A DNA stretch of 64,000 bases from Tenacibaculum sp. 1_MG-2023 (GTDB lineage Bacteria > Bacteroidota > Bacteroidia > Flavobacteriales > Flavobacteriaceae): positions 310,001 to 374,000 of the forward strand of contig NZ_JAUORH010000001.1 in NCBI RefSeq assembly GCF_030547425.1, written 5' to 3'. Position 1 is the first letter of the stretch; the number at the start of each line of letters is the position of its first letter. The position numbers were made by a program, and so were the translations under genes. Below, in pieces: positions 26,341-34,609 of this stretch. The notes below the pieces were generated by a model that saw only the letters and a list, made by a program, of their open reading frames with translations, did not search any database and was not told where the DNA came from.

Positions 26341-27540
26341 TTCTTTAGAAACACCACTATTACTTAGACCTCTTGTCCATCCTGCAGTCCAGTTTGGTGC
26401 AGCAGCACCATTACCAGCCCCAGTAGCAATTCCTTGATTTATAAAACTTTGATTAGCACCTGTATAATCAGTCAAAGTAAAACCATCAACATTTTCAGCG
26501 AACTGAACATTGGTCATTTTTAAGTCACCATTTTCAATTCTCACACCAGCTTCCGCATCAGTAGATTTTGCTTTTACACCTAAATCAACACCTGATATAT
26601 AGAGGTTATCAATGGTAAAGTTTCCACCCCCTTCTTTATAATATAAAGCTCCTTCAGTTACAGGACCAGCTACTGTAATGTTTTTTAAAGTAGCGTTAGT
26701 TACAGGAGCAGCATCTCCGTTATCTCCATTATTAGATCCTTCGATACCAGCTTTAGCACTTCCAGAGATATACCAATATTCACCAGTTCCAGCCCATCCG
26801 TCAGCAAAATCAATAGAATCATCTCCTGAGTTAGTAGAAACTAAATATTTACCATTAACTGTACCTCCGAAAAATTCGATTCCGTCATCTCCACCTTCGA
26901 AAGATTGAACATACTCTAAAGTAGTTCCAGAACCTACACCGAATAAAGAAAGTCCGTTAAATTCTTTAGATGAGTTAAAAGTAGCTCCAGTATATTCAAT
27001 TCTTAAATAACGAATAGAACCAGAGTTGTCATCAGCCATATTTCCACCATAAGTTAAACCAGCAACTTCTGATGTAGCTGTACTACCTACATTTGTAGGA
27101 GCATTACCACAGATTACTAAACCTCCCCAGTCTTTTGCTGCTGGGTTAGAAGATCCAGAGGTCATAACTACTGGGTTATCTTTGTTACCATCTATAAAGA
27201 TTTTTCCTCCTTGAGCTACAGCGATGTATGCAGAAGTACCTCCAGTTGCTTCTATTTTTGTACCAGCGGGAATATTTAAAATACCACCTTTTTTCACTAC
27301 ATAAGAACCAGTTAGTTTATAAGTAACACTAGCATCTAAGGTCACTTCAGTAGATACTTCTCCTGATAAATCTGCAGAGCCGCAAGGTTGACAAGAACCA
27401 CCACAGTCAACACCTGTTTCATCTCCATTTTGAATTCCATCAGAACAAGAAGAAGTCTGAATTGGGTCATCTTCCCCACAAGATACTACTGTAGATAGCG
27501 TAGCAGCCATTATTATAAGGGTAAAAATTTGTTTTCTCAT
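25330..27540 (-). CDS. Surface lipoprotein with two tandem parallel-beta-helix domains
   Basis: 736 residues. The signal peptide ends in TVVSC (lipobox, C21). A Cys-rich motif (SDGIQNGDETGVDCGGSCQPC-type, about residues 33-53) precedes two ~340-residue copies of the same domain, at 57-400 and 401-736. Each begins LSGEV/LAGEV and has the turn-rich pattern of right-handed beta-helices (GGTSAYIAVAQGGKIFIDG, GDDGIEFFGGTVNGKYLV, LYISGVDLGVKAKSTD). It follows a TonB receptor gene by 97 bases and is probably its substrate-binding partner. Annotation pipelines sometimes call such proteins transporters; nothing here supports that. The ligand is unknown. Confidence 0.8.
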   Translation of the reverse strand: MRKQIFTLIIMAATLSTVVSCGEDDPIQTSSCSDGIQNGDETGVDCGGSCQPCGSADLSGEVSTEVTLDASVTYKLTGSYVVKKGGILNIPAGTKIEATGGTSAYIAVAQGGKIFIDGNKDNPVVMTSGSSNPAAKDWGGLVICGNAPTNVGSTATSEVAGLTYGGNMADDNSGSIRYLRIEYTGATFNSSKEFNGLSLFGVGSGTTLEYVQSFEGGDDGIEFFGGTVNGKYLVSTNSGDDSIDFADGWAGTGEYWYISGSAKAGIEGSNNGDNGDAAPVTNATLKNITVAGPVTEGALYYKEGGGNFTIDNLYISGVDLGVKAKSTDAEAGVRIENGDLKMTNVQFAENVDGFTLTDYTGANQSFINQGIATGAGNGAAAPNWTAGWTRGLSNSGVSKENLAGEVTGDVSLKADVEYQLTSAFVVKEGGKLTIPAGTVIKATGGTSSYIAVAQGGQIFINGEANNPVIMTSNSATPAAKDWGGLVICGKAPTNVGSVATSEVAGLTYGGNTTDDSSGSIRYLRIEYTGASFNSSKEFNGLSLFGVGSGTTLEYVQSFEGGDDGIEFFGGTVNGKYLVSTNSGDDSIDFADGWAGTGEYWYISGSAKAGIEGSNNGDNGNATPVTTATLKNITVVGPVTEGALYYKEGGGNFTIDNLYISGVDLGVKAKSTDAEAGVRIENGDLKMTNIQFANNVAGFALTDYTGTNQSFISEGTTTGAGNGADAPDWTNGWTKGL
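26341..27372 (-). repeat. Internal tandem repeat, first (N-terminal) copy
   Basis: Codons 57-400 of the beta-helix lipoprotein, 344 codons long, the same length as the period. Near-identity is highest in the middle of the unit and lower at the edges, which points to duplication followed by partial gene conversion. Confidence 0.85.
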
Positions 27541-27580
27541 TTTGTTTATAGTTAATTTATTTTAATAACACAAATAAAGA

Positions 27581-27624
27581 AACTCAACATTAACTAAGTG
27601 TTCAGGTAAAATTAATGTTGAGTT
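27581..27624 (-). promoter_or_regulatory. Intercistronic hairpin between TonB receptor and lipoprotein genes
   Basis: AACTCAACATTAA (27581-27593) and TTAATGTTGAGTT (27612-27624) are a perfect 13-bp inverted repeat with an 18-base loop, directly after the receptor stop at 27638. The minus strand has no long T-run after it, so it fits an mRNA-stabilising or partial terminator element that sets the ratio of the two proteins. Confidence 0.55.
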
Positions 27625-27637
27625 ATAGGATTGTTAA

Positions 27638-30421
27638 TTAAAAGTTATATGATAACGATAGCTTAAAGTCAACTCCTTTGTTGTAAGATAAAATTGTAAC
27701 GTCTTGATTATCTTGAAGTCTTTCTACGGAAGGGTTTAGAAGGTTTTTTACTGAAATTCCAAGGCTTAGCTTTTCATTTAGTTTTGATTTTAATATTAAA
27801 TCAAGTGTACCAAAACCTTTGTCAACTAAGTTCCCTTTTCCTTCAGTACCTAAAGCAAAGATTCTATCAGAGAAGTAGTTGTATACTAATGTTGACTGAA
27901 AGTTCATTCCATTATTAAAGCCTTTTTTGAAACTTAAATCAGTATTGATTAATAAGTCAGAAGCACCAGCAAAACCATCTCTTGTCTCACTAAAATCTAC
28001 ACTTGTTCCTGGGTTTTCATTAATAACTTTATCTTTATCTAACTCTTGCTCATGATTCATATATGAAGCATTTAAACCAAAAGTTAATTTATTACTTAAA
28101 GCGTTTTCTCCAATTTCCTTGTTAAATAATACTTTTCTTAATTCTAACTCAACCCCATAGGCCATACCCCAATCTCCAGTATTAGCATAACTAATATCAT
28201 TAGAAGCTGAGTTTATTCTTATTTCGTTAATAGGGTTTTCTATGTACTTACCAAATACTCCGATAGAGATAACTTCTTCTCTTTCAGGGAAGTATTCCCA
28301 TTTGAAATCAGCATTGTAATTATCTGAAGAATATAAGTTAGGGTTACCAATAGAACTGTTTACAACGCCTTCATAAAGAAATGGAGCTCTTTCTTTAAAT
28401 TGAGGTAAAGTATATGATTTACTAGCAGCAAATTTTAAGTTATGTTTATCATTAAGAGTATATTTTAATGATGTTGCTGGTAAAATTTGTAATTGATCTA
28501 ACTCGCTTTGACCCGCGTTAACGGATGTATTGTACTCTAATGATTGATTAATTTGCTCTCCTCTTACACCAAAAACACCTGTAAATGTATCAGAAAATTT
28601 ATATTCAACCTCTAAATATCCAGCATTAATGTTTTGATTTCCTCCATATGTTTGAGGTAATAAAACATTGGTAGATGTACCTAAACCGCCTCTAAATGTC
28701 CTAATAGTGTATAGACCAGCATTAAAATTAGCTTGATTAAAATAACTGTCTAAATTGTAAACATCATCTATAAATGGTTGTGTTGTTCTTTGATTGATGG
28801 CAAAGTTAAATTGAGTAGCATCAAAATCTACATTTTTAAACCTTCCGCTGTATCCTAATTTAATTTTAGCCTTGTATATGTCATCACTATTTTTAACGAA
28901 CTGATATGTAACAGCTGCATTTGCAGCTAACTCCTCTTCCTCTAAATCAGAGTAGAATCTATGGTTATCAGAATCATTACTTATTAAGAAAAAAGATTTA
29001 GGACCATTAGGTTCGTCATTTCTGTGTGGTAGAACTGTTGCTTGTCTACGGTCAGGAATGTTATTTTTGTTGAAATTATAAGCAGCTCCCCATTCAGCTT
29101 TAAAAGTGTCACTAATTCTATGATTTCCTAGTAATTGATGAACGTATAAAGTGTTTCTCATAAATGTTTGTCTTTGAATTACAGCACCGCCTTCAGGAGC
29201 GTTGTCAAAAACATCATAAATACCTTGGTAGTCATCATGTGAATTACTAGAGTTATTTATCATTACTCCATTGTATTTAAACTCATGACCTTTATGTTTT
29301 AAACGAATATTCCCCATTAAAGAGGTGTTTGTGTCATAAGAATATGATTCTCTGGTTAAATTTTTTCTAGCCACTCCTGAAACATTAACATCGCCTCTAG
29401 CTACTCCTTGTTTATAACTATAAGCATTGTCAAATGATCCAACAGCAAAAAAACTTACTTTTGTATTGTCTGATAGATTATATGAATCTCCTCCTTTAAT
29501 TGCTATAGAAGAGTTAATAGGGAAGTTTCCTGTTTGCTTATCCCAGCTTGTAGTGAAGTTGTAATTATTTAAAGGGAAAGCAGGATAATATGTTTTGTAG
29601 AAACCAAAACTATTTGGCCCGTCAGCTACATAAAATTTGTTTTTTTGAACAGCAACTGAATTTAAAGAAGTACCCAAGTTAATTTCAGCAAATCCTTTTC
29701 CTTTATATACCTTAGACGAGATGTTTATATTAGCGCCACCAAAATCCCCATAGTTTTTGGTAGAGTAAGTTTTATCTAGGCCTATGTACTCGACAATATC
29801 TGTAGAAAAAATACTTAAATCTATGTTTTTCTTTGAAGGATTGTTAGATGGTAAAGGAAGCCCATTTAACGTTGTTACATTATATCTATCTCCAAGTCCT
29901 CTTACAAATACCCCACCAGAGCCTTCTTGTTTAGATACTCCAGTAGTTTTAGTAACAGCTGTGGCAATATCACTGACACCTTTTCTAGAAAGCTCTTGGT
30001 TACCTATTTTTGTTTCAATAGTAACAGCTTTCTTTTGTTCTAATAATAAGGCAGTTTCTTTCTCTCTACTAACAGTTGCATTAATTTTTACCTCGTCTAA
30101 GGTAACGCCTTCGTTAGCACCTAACTCTTGGTTTACAGTTGTGTTTTCGTTCTCTTTTACAGTAATCTGTTTTTCAATAGTTTGATATCCAATAAAACTA
30201 AAAACGATAGTTTGATTTCCAACAGGTACATTTAAAGTGTATTTACCGTCCATCTCTGTAGTTCCTCCTATAGATGTCCCTTTAATAAAAACATTGGCAA
30301 AAGGCAATGCTTCTCCATTCATCTCTTTATCAGTAACAACTCCAGATATAGTTCCTTTACCACTTTGAGAAAATGCTAAATTACATAAGCTTAAAAAAGC
30401 TATAAATAATATTTTTTTCAT
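27638..30421 (-). CDS. TonB-dependent receptor paired with the beta-helix lipoprotein
   Basis: 927 residues from the ATG at 30421 (MKKILFIAFLSLCNLAFSQ, a clean signal peptide); a longer frame from 30451 would add ten residues ahead of it. The domains are CarboxypepD_reg-like (~22-105, GTISGVVTDKEMNGEALPFA), a plug with GVFVRGLGDRYNVTTLNGLPLP, and a large barrel ending in LSLSYNF. The RGLGDRYNVTTLNG plug is typical of flavobacterial receptors with a partner lipoprotein. The substrate is unknown. An 11-bp-period repeat lies upstream. Confidence 0.92.
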   Translation of the reverse strand: MKKILFIAFLSLCNLAFSQSGKGTISGVVTDKEMNGEALPFANVFIKGTSIGGTTEMDGKYTLNVPVGNQTIVFSFIGYQTIEKQITVKENENTTVNQELGANEGVTLDEVKINATVSREKETALLLEQKKAVTIETKIGNQELSRKGVSDIATAVTKTTGVSKQEGSGGVFVRGLGDRYNVTTLNGLPLPSNNPSKKNIDLSIFSTDIVEYIGLDKTYSTKNYGDFGGANINISSKVYKGKGFAEINLGTSLNSVAVQKNKFYVADGPNSFGFYKTYYPAFPLNNYNFTTSWDKQTGNFPINSSIAIKGGDSYNLSDNTKVSFFAVGSFDNAYSYKQGVARGDVNVSGVARKNLTRESYSYDTNTSLMGNIRLKHKGHEFKYNGVMINNSSNSHDDYQGIYDVFDNAPEGGAVIQRQTFMRNTLYVHQLLGNHRISDTFKAEWGAAYNFNKNNIPDRRQATVLPHRNDEPNGPKSFFLISNDSDNHRFYSDLEEEELAANAAVTYQFVKNSDDIYKAKIKLGYSGRFKNVDFDATQFNFAINQRTTQPFIDDVYNLDSYFNQANFNAGLYTIRTFRGGLGTSTNVLLPQTYGGNQNINAGYLEVEYKFSDTFTGVFGVRGEQINQSLEYNTSVNAGQSELDQLQILPATSLKYTLNDKHNLKFAASKSYTLPQFKERAPFLYEGVVNSSIGNPNLYSSDNYNADFKWEYFPEREEVISIGVFGKYIENPINEIRINSASNDISYANTGDWGMAYGVELELRKVLFNKEIGENALSNKLTFGLNASYMNHEQELDKDKVINENPGTSVDFSETRDGFAGASDLLINTDLSFKKGFNNGMNFQSTLVYNYFSDRIFALGTEGKGNLVDKGFGTLDLILKSKLNEKLSLGISVKNLLNPSVERLQDNQDVTILSYNKGVDFKLSLSYNF

Positions 30422-30508
30422 TCTAATCTTTGAATTCTGTTTATTTATCATGCAAAATTCAAGTTAAACAGTAAAGCTAATGTTATGTAGGAATTACGTT
30501 TGTATTAT

Positions 30509-30530
30509 TTGAATGTTTATTTAATGTTAA
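30509..30530 (-). promoter_or_regulatory. Second 11-bp-period repeat upstream of a TonB receptor
   Basis: Minus strand TTAACATTAAA (from 30530) and TAAACATTCAA (from 30519) agree at 9 of 11 positions and are directly adjacent. They resemble the TTAAC repeat at 8911-8937. A weak -7 candidate TAGCTTTA lies at 30479-30472. The evidence is resemblance only. Confidence 0.3.
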
Positions 30531-30556
30531 CTAGTTTTTGATATGTTACTAAAGTA

Positions 30557-32887
30557 TTAATTGTTTGTAAACTTTATACCAATAACAAAGGTTCTTGGTG
30601 TAGCTGGACCGTAAATAAAATTGCTGTCACGTTCTTTACCTATATCAAACTTTGATTGATATGCATCAAAAATATTTTTAATTCCAGTAGTAAGCTCTAG
30701 GTTAGTGCTTAGTTTTTCTAAATTAAAATTATAACTAGTGTTAATTCCTAAGTTAAAAAAAGAAGGAGAGGTAAAGTACTCATCTGCTGTTAGATTTTGT
30801 GGAGAAGCTAAATGCAATACTTCCATATTTCCTGTATACACTAAATTTAAAGCTGTTTTAAATTTTTGGTTTGGAGTATAAGTCGCAGTAGCATACCCAT
30901 AGGTGTTAGGTGTACGTAAAAACTCTTTTTTTAAAGATAGTTCGTCTGAATTGTTAACGGCTGAGTTATACTTGCTTGACTGATAGGTAAAGCCCGCATC
31001 TAGTTGCAAGATACCATCATAATTTAATCGTGTTTCTAAAGTGATTCCTTTTACTACGGCACCATCACCATTTCTTTTTTCAAAAACTTCACCAAAAGCA
31101 TCTTCTCCAATAGATTCTAAATAAAAAGCATCTTTTAAATTTGTGTAAAAACTCTCAAAGGTGAACCCGTAAATATAATGTTCGGTAGGTTTGTCGTAAT
31201 TAAAGGATAAAGTATAACTATTAGAACGTTCTCTTTTTAAATCATCTGCTAACAATACTCGAGAAATTCCACCACCAGCAAAAGCTATGTGTAGATCGGT
31301 GTCAAAAGCTTGTGGAGCTCTAAAACCAGTTCCCCATGTTCCTCTAATTTGTGTGTTTTCAAAAGGTTTAAATAATAAAGATACTCTTGGGCTAGCTACA
31401 TTGTTAACAATGGTTTTTTGAGTTCCGTCTTGTTTTAAAGCATTCAATTTATGATTGTCGTAACGAACACCCGTTAGTAGATTTAACTGTTTGTTTATTT
31501 CCCAATCACTTTGAAAAAAGAACCCGAAGTTTTGAGTTAATTGATCTACCTTGTATTCGTATGCTTCAATAACATCAAAAACATCGTCTTGTACAAATTC
31601 ACCACCTAAAGTAAATACATTATTTCCTCCTAAAAACTCCTCTAATTGGTGGTTGAATTGTAAGCCACCTTGAAAAGTAGTTGTAGTTGAGTTTCCATAC
31701 GGAGGTTTTGCTAAATGATCTGTGTCCTGAGGAGTGCCAACATCTGGACGAATTCCTGTATAATGTTCTCTATCGGTATATTGTGTAGCAAAATAAGAAA
31801 TAATTGAACTCTTATCATCGTTAAAATTAATTTGGTAATCAATATTTCCTACATAAACATCGTGTACACGTTCTTCTGATTGTAGCGCAAAATGAGGAGC
31901 TTTATCTACCATTTCACCACCATAACGATATTCATTCATTTTACTAAAGTTAACCTCTATTTTTTGATTATCTGTTGGAAGGAAAAACAAATTAGTTCCA
32001 AATGAGTTATTTTTTAACTCAGGTAGCTCAGAAAAATTATCACCATTAGCATCATACAGTTCTCTTTTTCTGTTATTGATAAAAAATGAAGCACCAGCAT
32101 TTCTGTCTTCATTTATAACAGTAGCATTTCCGGAAATAATATGATCTGAAGCACCTTTGATATTCTGATAGGTGTAACCTATACTGTAATTGTTTTTCTT
32201 TGGGATTTTGGTAATTACATTCACCGTACCACCAATAGCACTAGAGCCATATAAGGCAGAACCACCACCACGTACTACCTCAATGCGTTCAATCATGTTG
32301 GTAGGTACTTGTTCTAATCCGTACAATCCAGTTAACGGGCTAAAAATAGGACGACCATTAATCAAAATCTGAGAGTATCCGCCAGCTAAACCATTCATTC
32401 GGAGTTGTGTATAATTACAAGTTTGACAATCGGTTTCTACACGTAAACCAGTTTGAAACTTTAATCCTTCCGATAAGTTACATGCTTGTACATCTGCCAA
32501 GGTTTGACTGTTGATAACATTTACAATAACAGGGCTATTGGTTCTACGTTTATCGGTACGAGTACCTGTAACAGTAACTTGATCTAAAATTTCAGCAGTT
32601 TCTGTTAATGTAAAATTGACTGTTTTTTCTTCTGAAGGATTTAGAGTGAAGGTTTTTCTTTCTGACAAAAAACCAATACTAGATGCAACTAAGACAAATT
32701 TGTTTTTTGTTGTCTCTAATCTATAGTTACCTAATTCATCTGTGGTAGTTCCGTCTTCTGTTCCTTTTATAAATACATTAGCAAACGGTATGGTTTCTCC
32801 TGTGGAAGAAGTAATTTTTCCTTTAATCGTTTGTCCATTTACAATGCTTGATACTAATATTAAAGCTAAGGCAATGTGATTTTTCAT
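30557..32887 (-). CDS. TonB-dependent receptor of a metal-uptake module
   Basis: 776 residues. Signal peptide (MKNHIALALILVSSIVNG), CarboxypepD_reg-like domain (~20-100), a classical plug (GTRTDKRRTNSPVIVNVI, with IERIEVVRGGGSALYGSSA) and a barrel ending FVIGIKFTNN. The plug carries a distinctive cysteine pair, TDCQTCNYTQLRMNGL, that could bind metal. It is divergent from a DtxR/MntR-family regulator and a ZIP transporter, with a 22-bp palindrome between their promoters, which points to uptake of a metal (Mn, Fe or Zn) or its chelate. The receptor call is certain; the metal is unknown. Confidence 0.93.
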   Translation of the reverse strand: MKNHIALALILVSSIVNGQTIKGKITSSTGETIPFANVFIKGTEDGTTTDELGNYRLETTKNKFVLVASSIGFLSERKTFTLNPSEEKTVNFTLTETAEILDQVTVTGTRTDKRRTNSPVIVNVINSQTLADVQACNLSEGLKFQTGLRVETDCQTCNYTQLRMNGLAGGYSQILINGRPIFSPLTGLYGLEQVPTNMIERIEVVRGGGSALYGSSAIGGTVNVITKIPKKNNYSIGYTYQNIKGASDHIISGNATVINEDRNAGASFFINNRKRELYDANGDNFSELPELKNNSFGTNLFFLPTDNQKIEVNFSKMNEYRYGGEMVDKAPHFALQSEERVHDVYVGNIDYQINFNDDKSSIISYFATQYTDREHYTGIRPDVGTPQDTDHLAKPPYGNSTTTTFQGGLQFNHQLEEFLGGNNVFTLGGEFVQDDVFDVIEAYEYKVDQLTQNFGFFFQSDWEINKQLNLLTGVRYDNHKLNALKQDGTQKTIVNNVASPRVSLLFKPFENTQIRGTWGTGFRAPQAFDTDLHIAFAGGGISRVLLADDLKRERSNSYTLSFNYDKPTEHYIYGFTFESFYTNLKDAFYLESIGEDAFGEVFEKRNGDGAVVKGITLETRLNYDGILQLDAGFTYQSSKYNSAVNNSDELSLKKEFLRTPNTYGYATATYTPNQKFKTALNLVYTGNMEVLHLASPQNLTADEYFTSPSFFNLGINTSYNFNLEKLSTNLELTTGIKNIFDAYQSKFDIGKERDSNFIYGPATPRTFVIGIKFTNN

Positions 32888-32933
32888 GTTGAAAATAGTT
32901 TCCTGTTAAACAGTTTTAAAATAAAAATTTATG

Positions 32934-32941
32934 CAAATATA
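32934..32941 (-). promoter_or_regulatory. -7 element for the metal-module TonB receptor
   Basis: Minus-strand TATATTTG, followed by CAT. It lies 6 bases from the palindrome, which covers its -33 region, so a bound repressor would block it. Confidence 0.55.
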
Positions 32942-32946
32942 AATTA

Positions 32947-32968
32947 ATTTTTAGTCTAGACTAAAAAT
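32947..32968. promoter_or_regulatory. 22-bp perfect palindrome, likely DtxR/MntR-family operator
   Basis: The core TTTTTAGTCTAGACTAAAAA (32948-32967) is a perfect palindrome, extended by one base on each side. It sits between two divergent TATATTTG -7 elements (32934-32941 and 32992-32999), covering the -33 region of both. DtxR/MntR proteins bind ~18-22-bp palindromes in front of metal-uptake genes, and the gene on its right encodes one. Confidence 0.75.
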
Positions 32969-32991
32969 ATGTTTAATTAAATCAAAAACTA

Positions 32992-32999
32992 TATATTTG
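32992..32999 (+). promoter_or_regulatory. -7 element for the regulator-ZIP operon
   Basis: TATATTTG followed by CAT, identical to the divergent element at 32934-32941. Only about 14 bases separate it from the start region of the regulator gene, giving a very short leader. Confidence 0.55.
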
Positions 33000-33018
33000 C
33001 ATACCTAAAAAAATAGAG

Positions 33019-33678
33019 ATGTTTAGTCAGTCTGAAGAAAACTATATAAAAACAATGTATCATTTGGCTGCTGATTATAAAAAAGGAATCAGTACGAATG
33101 CAATTGCAAAAAAACTAGATACAAAAGCATCTTCGGTAACAGATATGGTTAAAAAACTATCAGAAAAAAATGTGGTTAGTTATAAAAAGTATCAAGGAGT
33201 AACGTTAACCGATTTTGGAAAAAAAATAGCTGCAAATATTGTTCGTAAACATCGATTATGGGAAGTTTTCTTAGTAGATAAATTAAATTTTTCTTGGGAT
33301 GAAGTGCACGAAGTTGCAGAGCAGCTAGAACATATTAAATCTCCCAAATTAATTAATGAACTAGATGCTTTTTTAGATTATCCAAAAAGAGATCCGCATG
33401 GAGACCCTATTCCAGATAAAGAAGGAAACTTGCAAATAATAGAAAAAAGTTTGTTATCCACTTTTAAAAAAGAAGAAATAGGAGTTTGTGTAGGGGTAGA
33501 CGACAGCTCTTCAGAATTTTTACGTTTTTTAGATAAACAAGGAATCGCTTTAGGAAAACAAATAAAAATTATAGAAAAAGAACCTTTTGATGGTTCTTTA
33601 ATAATAGAGATGGAAGGTAAAATACTTTCTGTGTCCAATAAAATAGCAAGTAATTTATATCTGCAAAAATCACATTAA
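33019..33678 (+). CDS. DtxR/MntR-family metal-dependent transcriptional regulator
   Basis: 219 residues. N-terminal winged helix (1-75: EENYIKTMYHLAADYKKG, STNAIAKKLDTKASSVTDMVKKL), dimerisation and metal-binding domain (~76-140: HRLWEVFLVDKLNFSWDEVH, EQLEHIKSP, YPKRDPHGDPIP), and a C-terminal FeoA/SH3-like domain (150-219). It senses Mn2+ or Fe2+ and represses uptake genes. It likely binds the palindrome upstream, controlling itself, the ZIP gene 18 bases downstream and the divergent receptor. Which metal it senses cannot be decided here. Confidence 0.92.
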   Translation: MFSQSEENYIKTMYHLAADYKKGISTNAIAKKLDTKASSVTDMVKKLSEKNVVSYKKYQGVTLTDFGKKIAANIVRKHRLWEVFLVDKLNFSWDEVHEVAEQLEHIKSPKLINELDAFLDYPKRDPHGDPIPDKEGNLQIIEKSLLSTFKKEEIGVCVGVDDSSSEFLRFLDKQGIALGKQIKIIEKEPFDGSLIIEMEGKILSVSNKIASNLYLQKSH

Positions 33679-33696
33679 AAAATTATATAAAAACAT

Positions 33697-34533
33697 ATGA
33701 ATACATTTGATCAATTAGTAGCTTTTGGAAAAGAGCATCCAATTCAAGCAGCTTTATATGCATCCCTTTTTACATGGGGTTTGACCGCTTTAGGAGCAAG
33801 TTTAGTGTTCTTTTTCAAAAAAATGAACCGAGCTGTTTTAGATGGAATGCTAGGTTTTACAGGAGGAGTAATGGTAGCAGCAAGTTTTTGGAGTTTGCTG
33901 GCACCGGCAATAGATAACAGCCCAGGAGAAGGGTTTGTAAAGGTGTTTCCTTCAGCAATAGGTTTTGCTTTGGGGGCTTTAGCGTTGTTTGGTATGGATA
34001 AAATATTACCGCACTTACATATTAATTTTAAAGAGCATGAAGTTGAAGGTGTAAAAACAAGTTGGCACAAAACAACCTTATTAGTGTTGGCAATTACTTT
34101 ACATAATATCCCAGAAGGTTTAGCAGTTGGAGTGTTGTTTGGAGCGGCTTCTACAATGGTAGGAGTAGAGCAAACCGAAATGATTATCGCTGCTATTTCA
34201 TTAGCTATTGGTATTGGAATTCAAAATTTCCCAGAAGGATTTGCAGTTGCAATGCCTTTAAGAAGACAAGGAGTGGGGCGTTTTAAAAGTTTTTGGTACG
34301 GACAATTGTCAGCTATTGTGGAGCCTATGGCAGCTGTTTTAGGAGCTGTAGCAGTATCTTTTTTTACACCGATTTTACCTTACGCATTAGCGTTTGCAGC
34401 AGGAGCAATGATTTTTGTAGTAGTTGAAGAAGTAATTCCAGAAACACAACGAGATAAATATACTGATATCGCAACTCTAGGCTTCATTGGAGGGTTTATT
34501 GTAATGATGTCGTTGGATGTTGGTTTAGGATAG
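33697..34533 (+). CDS. ZIP-family divalent metal transporter
   Basis: 278 residues with eight predicted membrane helices. Metal-path motifs HNIPEGLAVGV (TM4) and QNFPEGFAVAMPL (TM5) are clear, and the variable loop contains HLHINFKEHEVEG. ZIP proteins move Zn2+, Mn2+ or Fe2+ into the cytoplasm. It is co-transcribed with the upstream metal regulator and so forms the inner-membrane step paired with the divergent TonB receptor. The GufA/ZupT-like subgroup is my best guess. Confidence 0.92.
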   Translation: MNTFDQLVAFGKEHPIQAALYASLFTWGLTALGASLVFFFKKMNRAVLDGMLGFTGGVMVAASFWSLLAPAIDNSPGEGFVKVFPSAIGFALGALALFGMDKILPHLHINFKEHEVEGVKTSWHKTTLLVLAITLHNIPEGLAVGVLFGAASTMVGVEQTEMIIAAISLAIGIGIQNFPEGFAVAMPLRRQGVGRFKSFWYGQLSAIVEPMAAVLGAVAVSFFTPILPYALAFAAGAMIFVVVEEVIPETQRDKYTDIATLGFIGGFIVMMSLDVGLG

Positions 34534-34554
34534 GAACTAAATAAGAATAAACTT

Positions 34555-34586
34555 AAAAAAGCTAAACAAATCCTGTTTAGCTTTTT
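34555..34586 (+). terminator. Intrinsic terminator after the ZIP gene
   Basis: AAAAAGCTAAACA / TGTTTAGCTTTTT with loop AATCC, 22 bases past the stop. Confidence 0.85.
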
Positions 34587-34609
34587 GTATTTTGCATAAA
34601 ATTTAACTA

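Noticed and set aside
25643-26908. Two similar plus-strand open frames of about 77 codons (25643-25876, 26678-26908)
   Set aside because: They are antisense shadows of the duplicated beta-helix domain; their similarity is explained by the 1,032-bp repeat.
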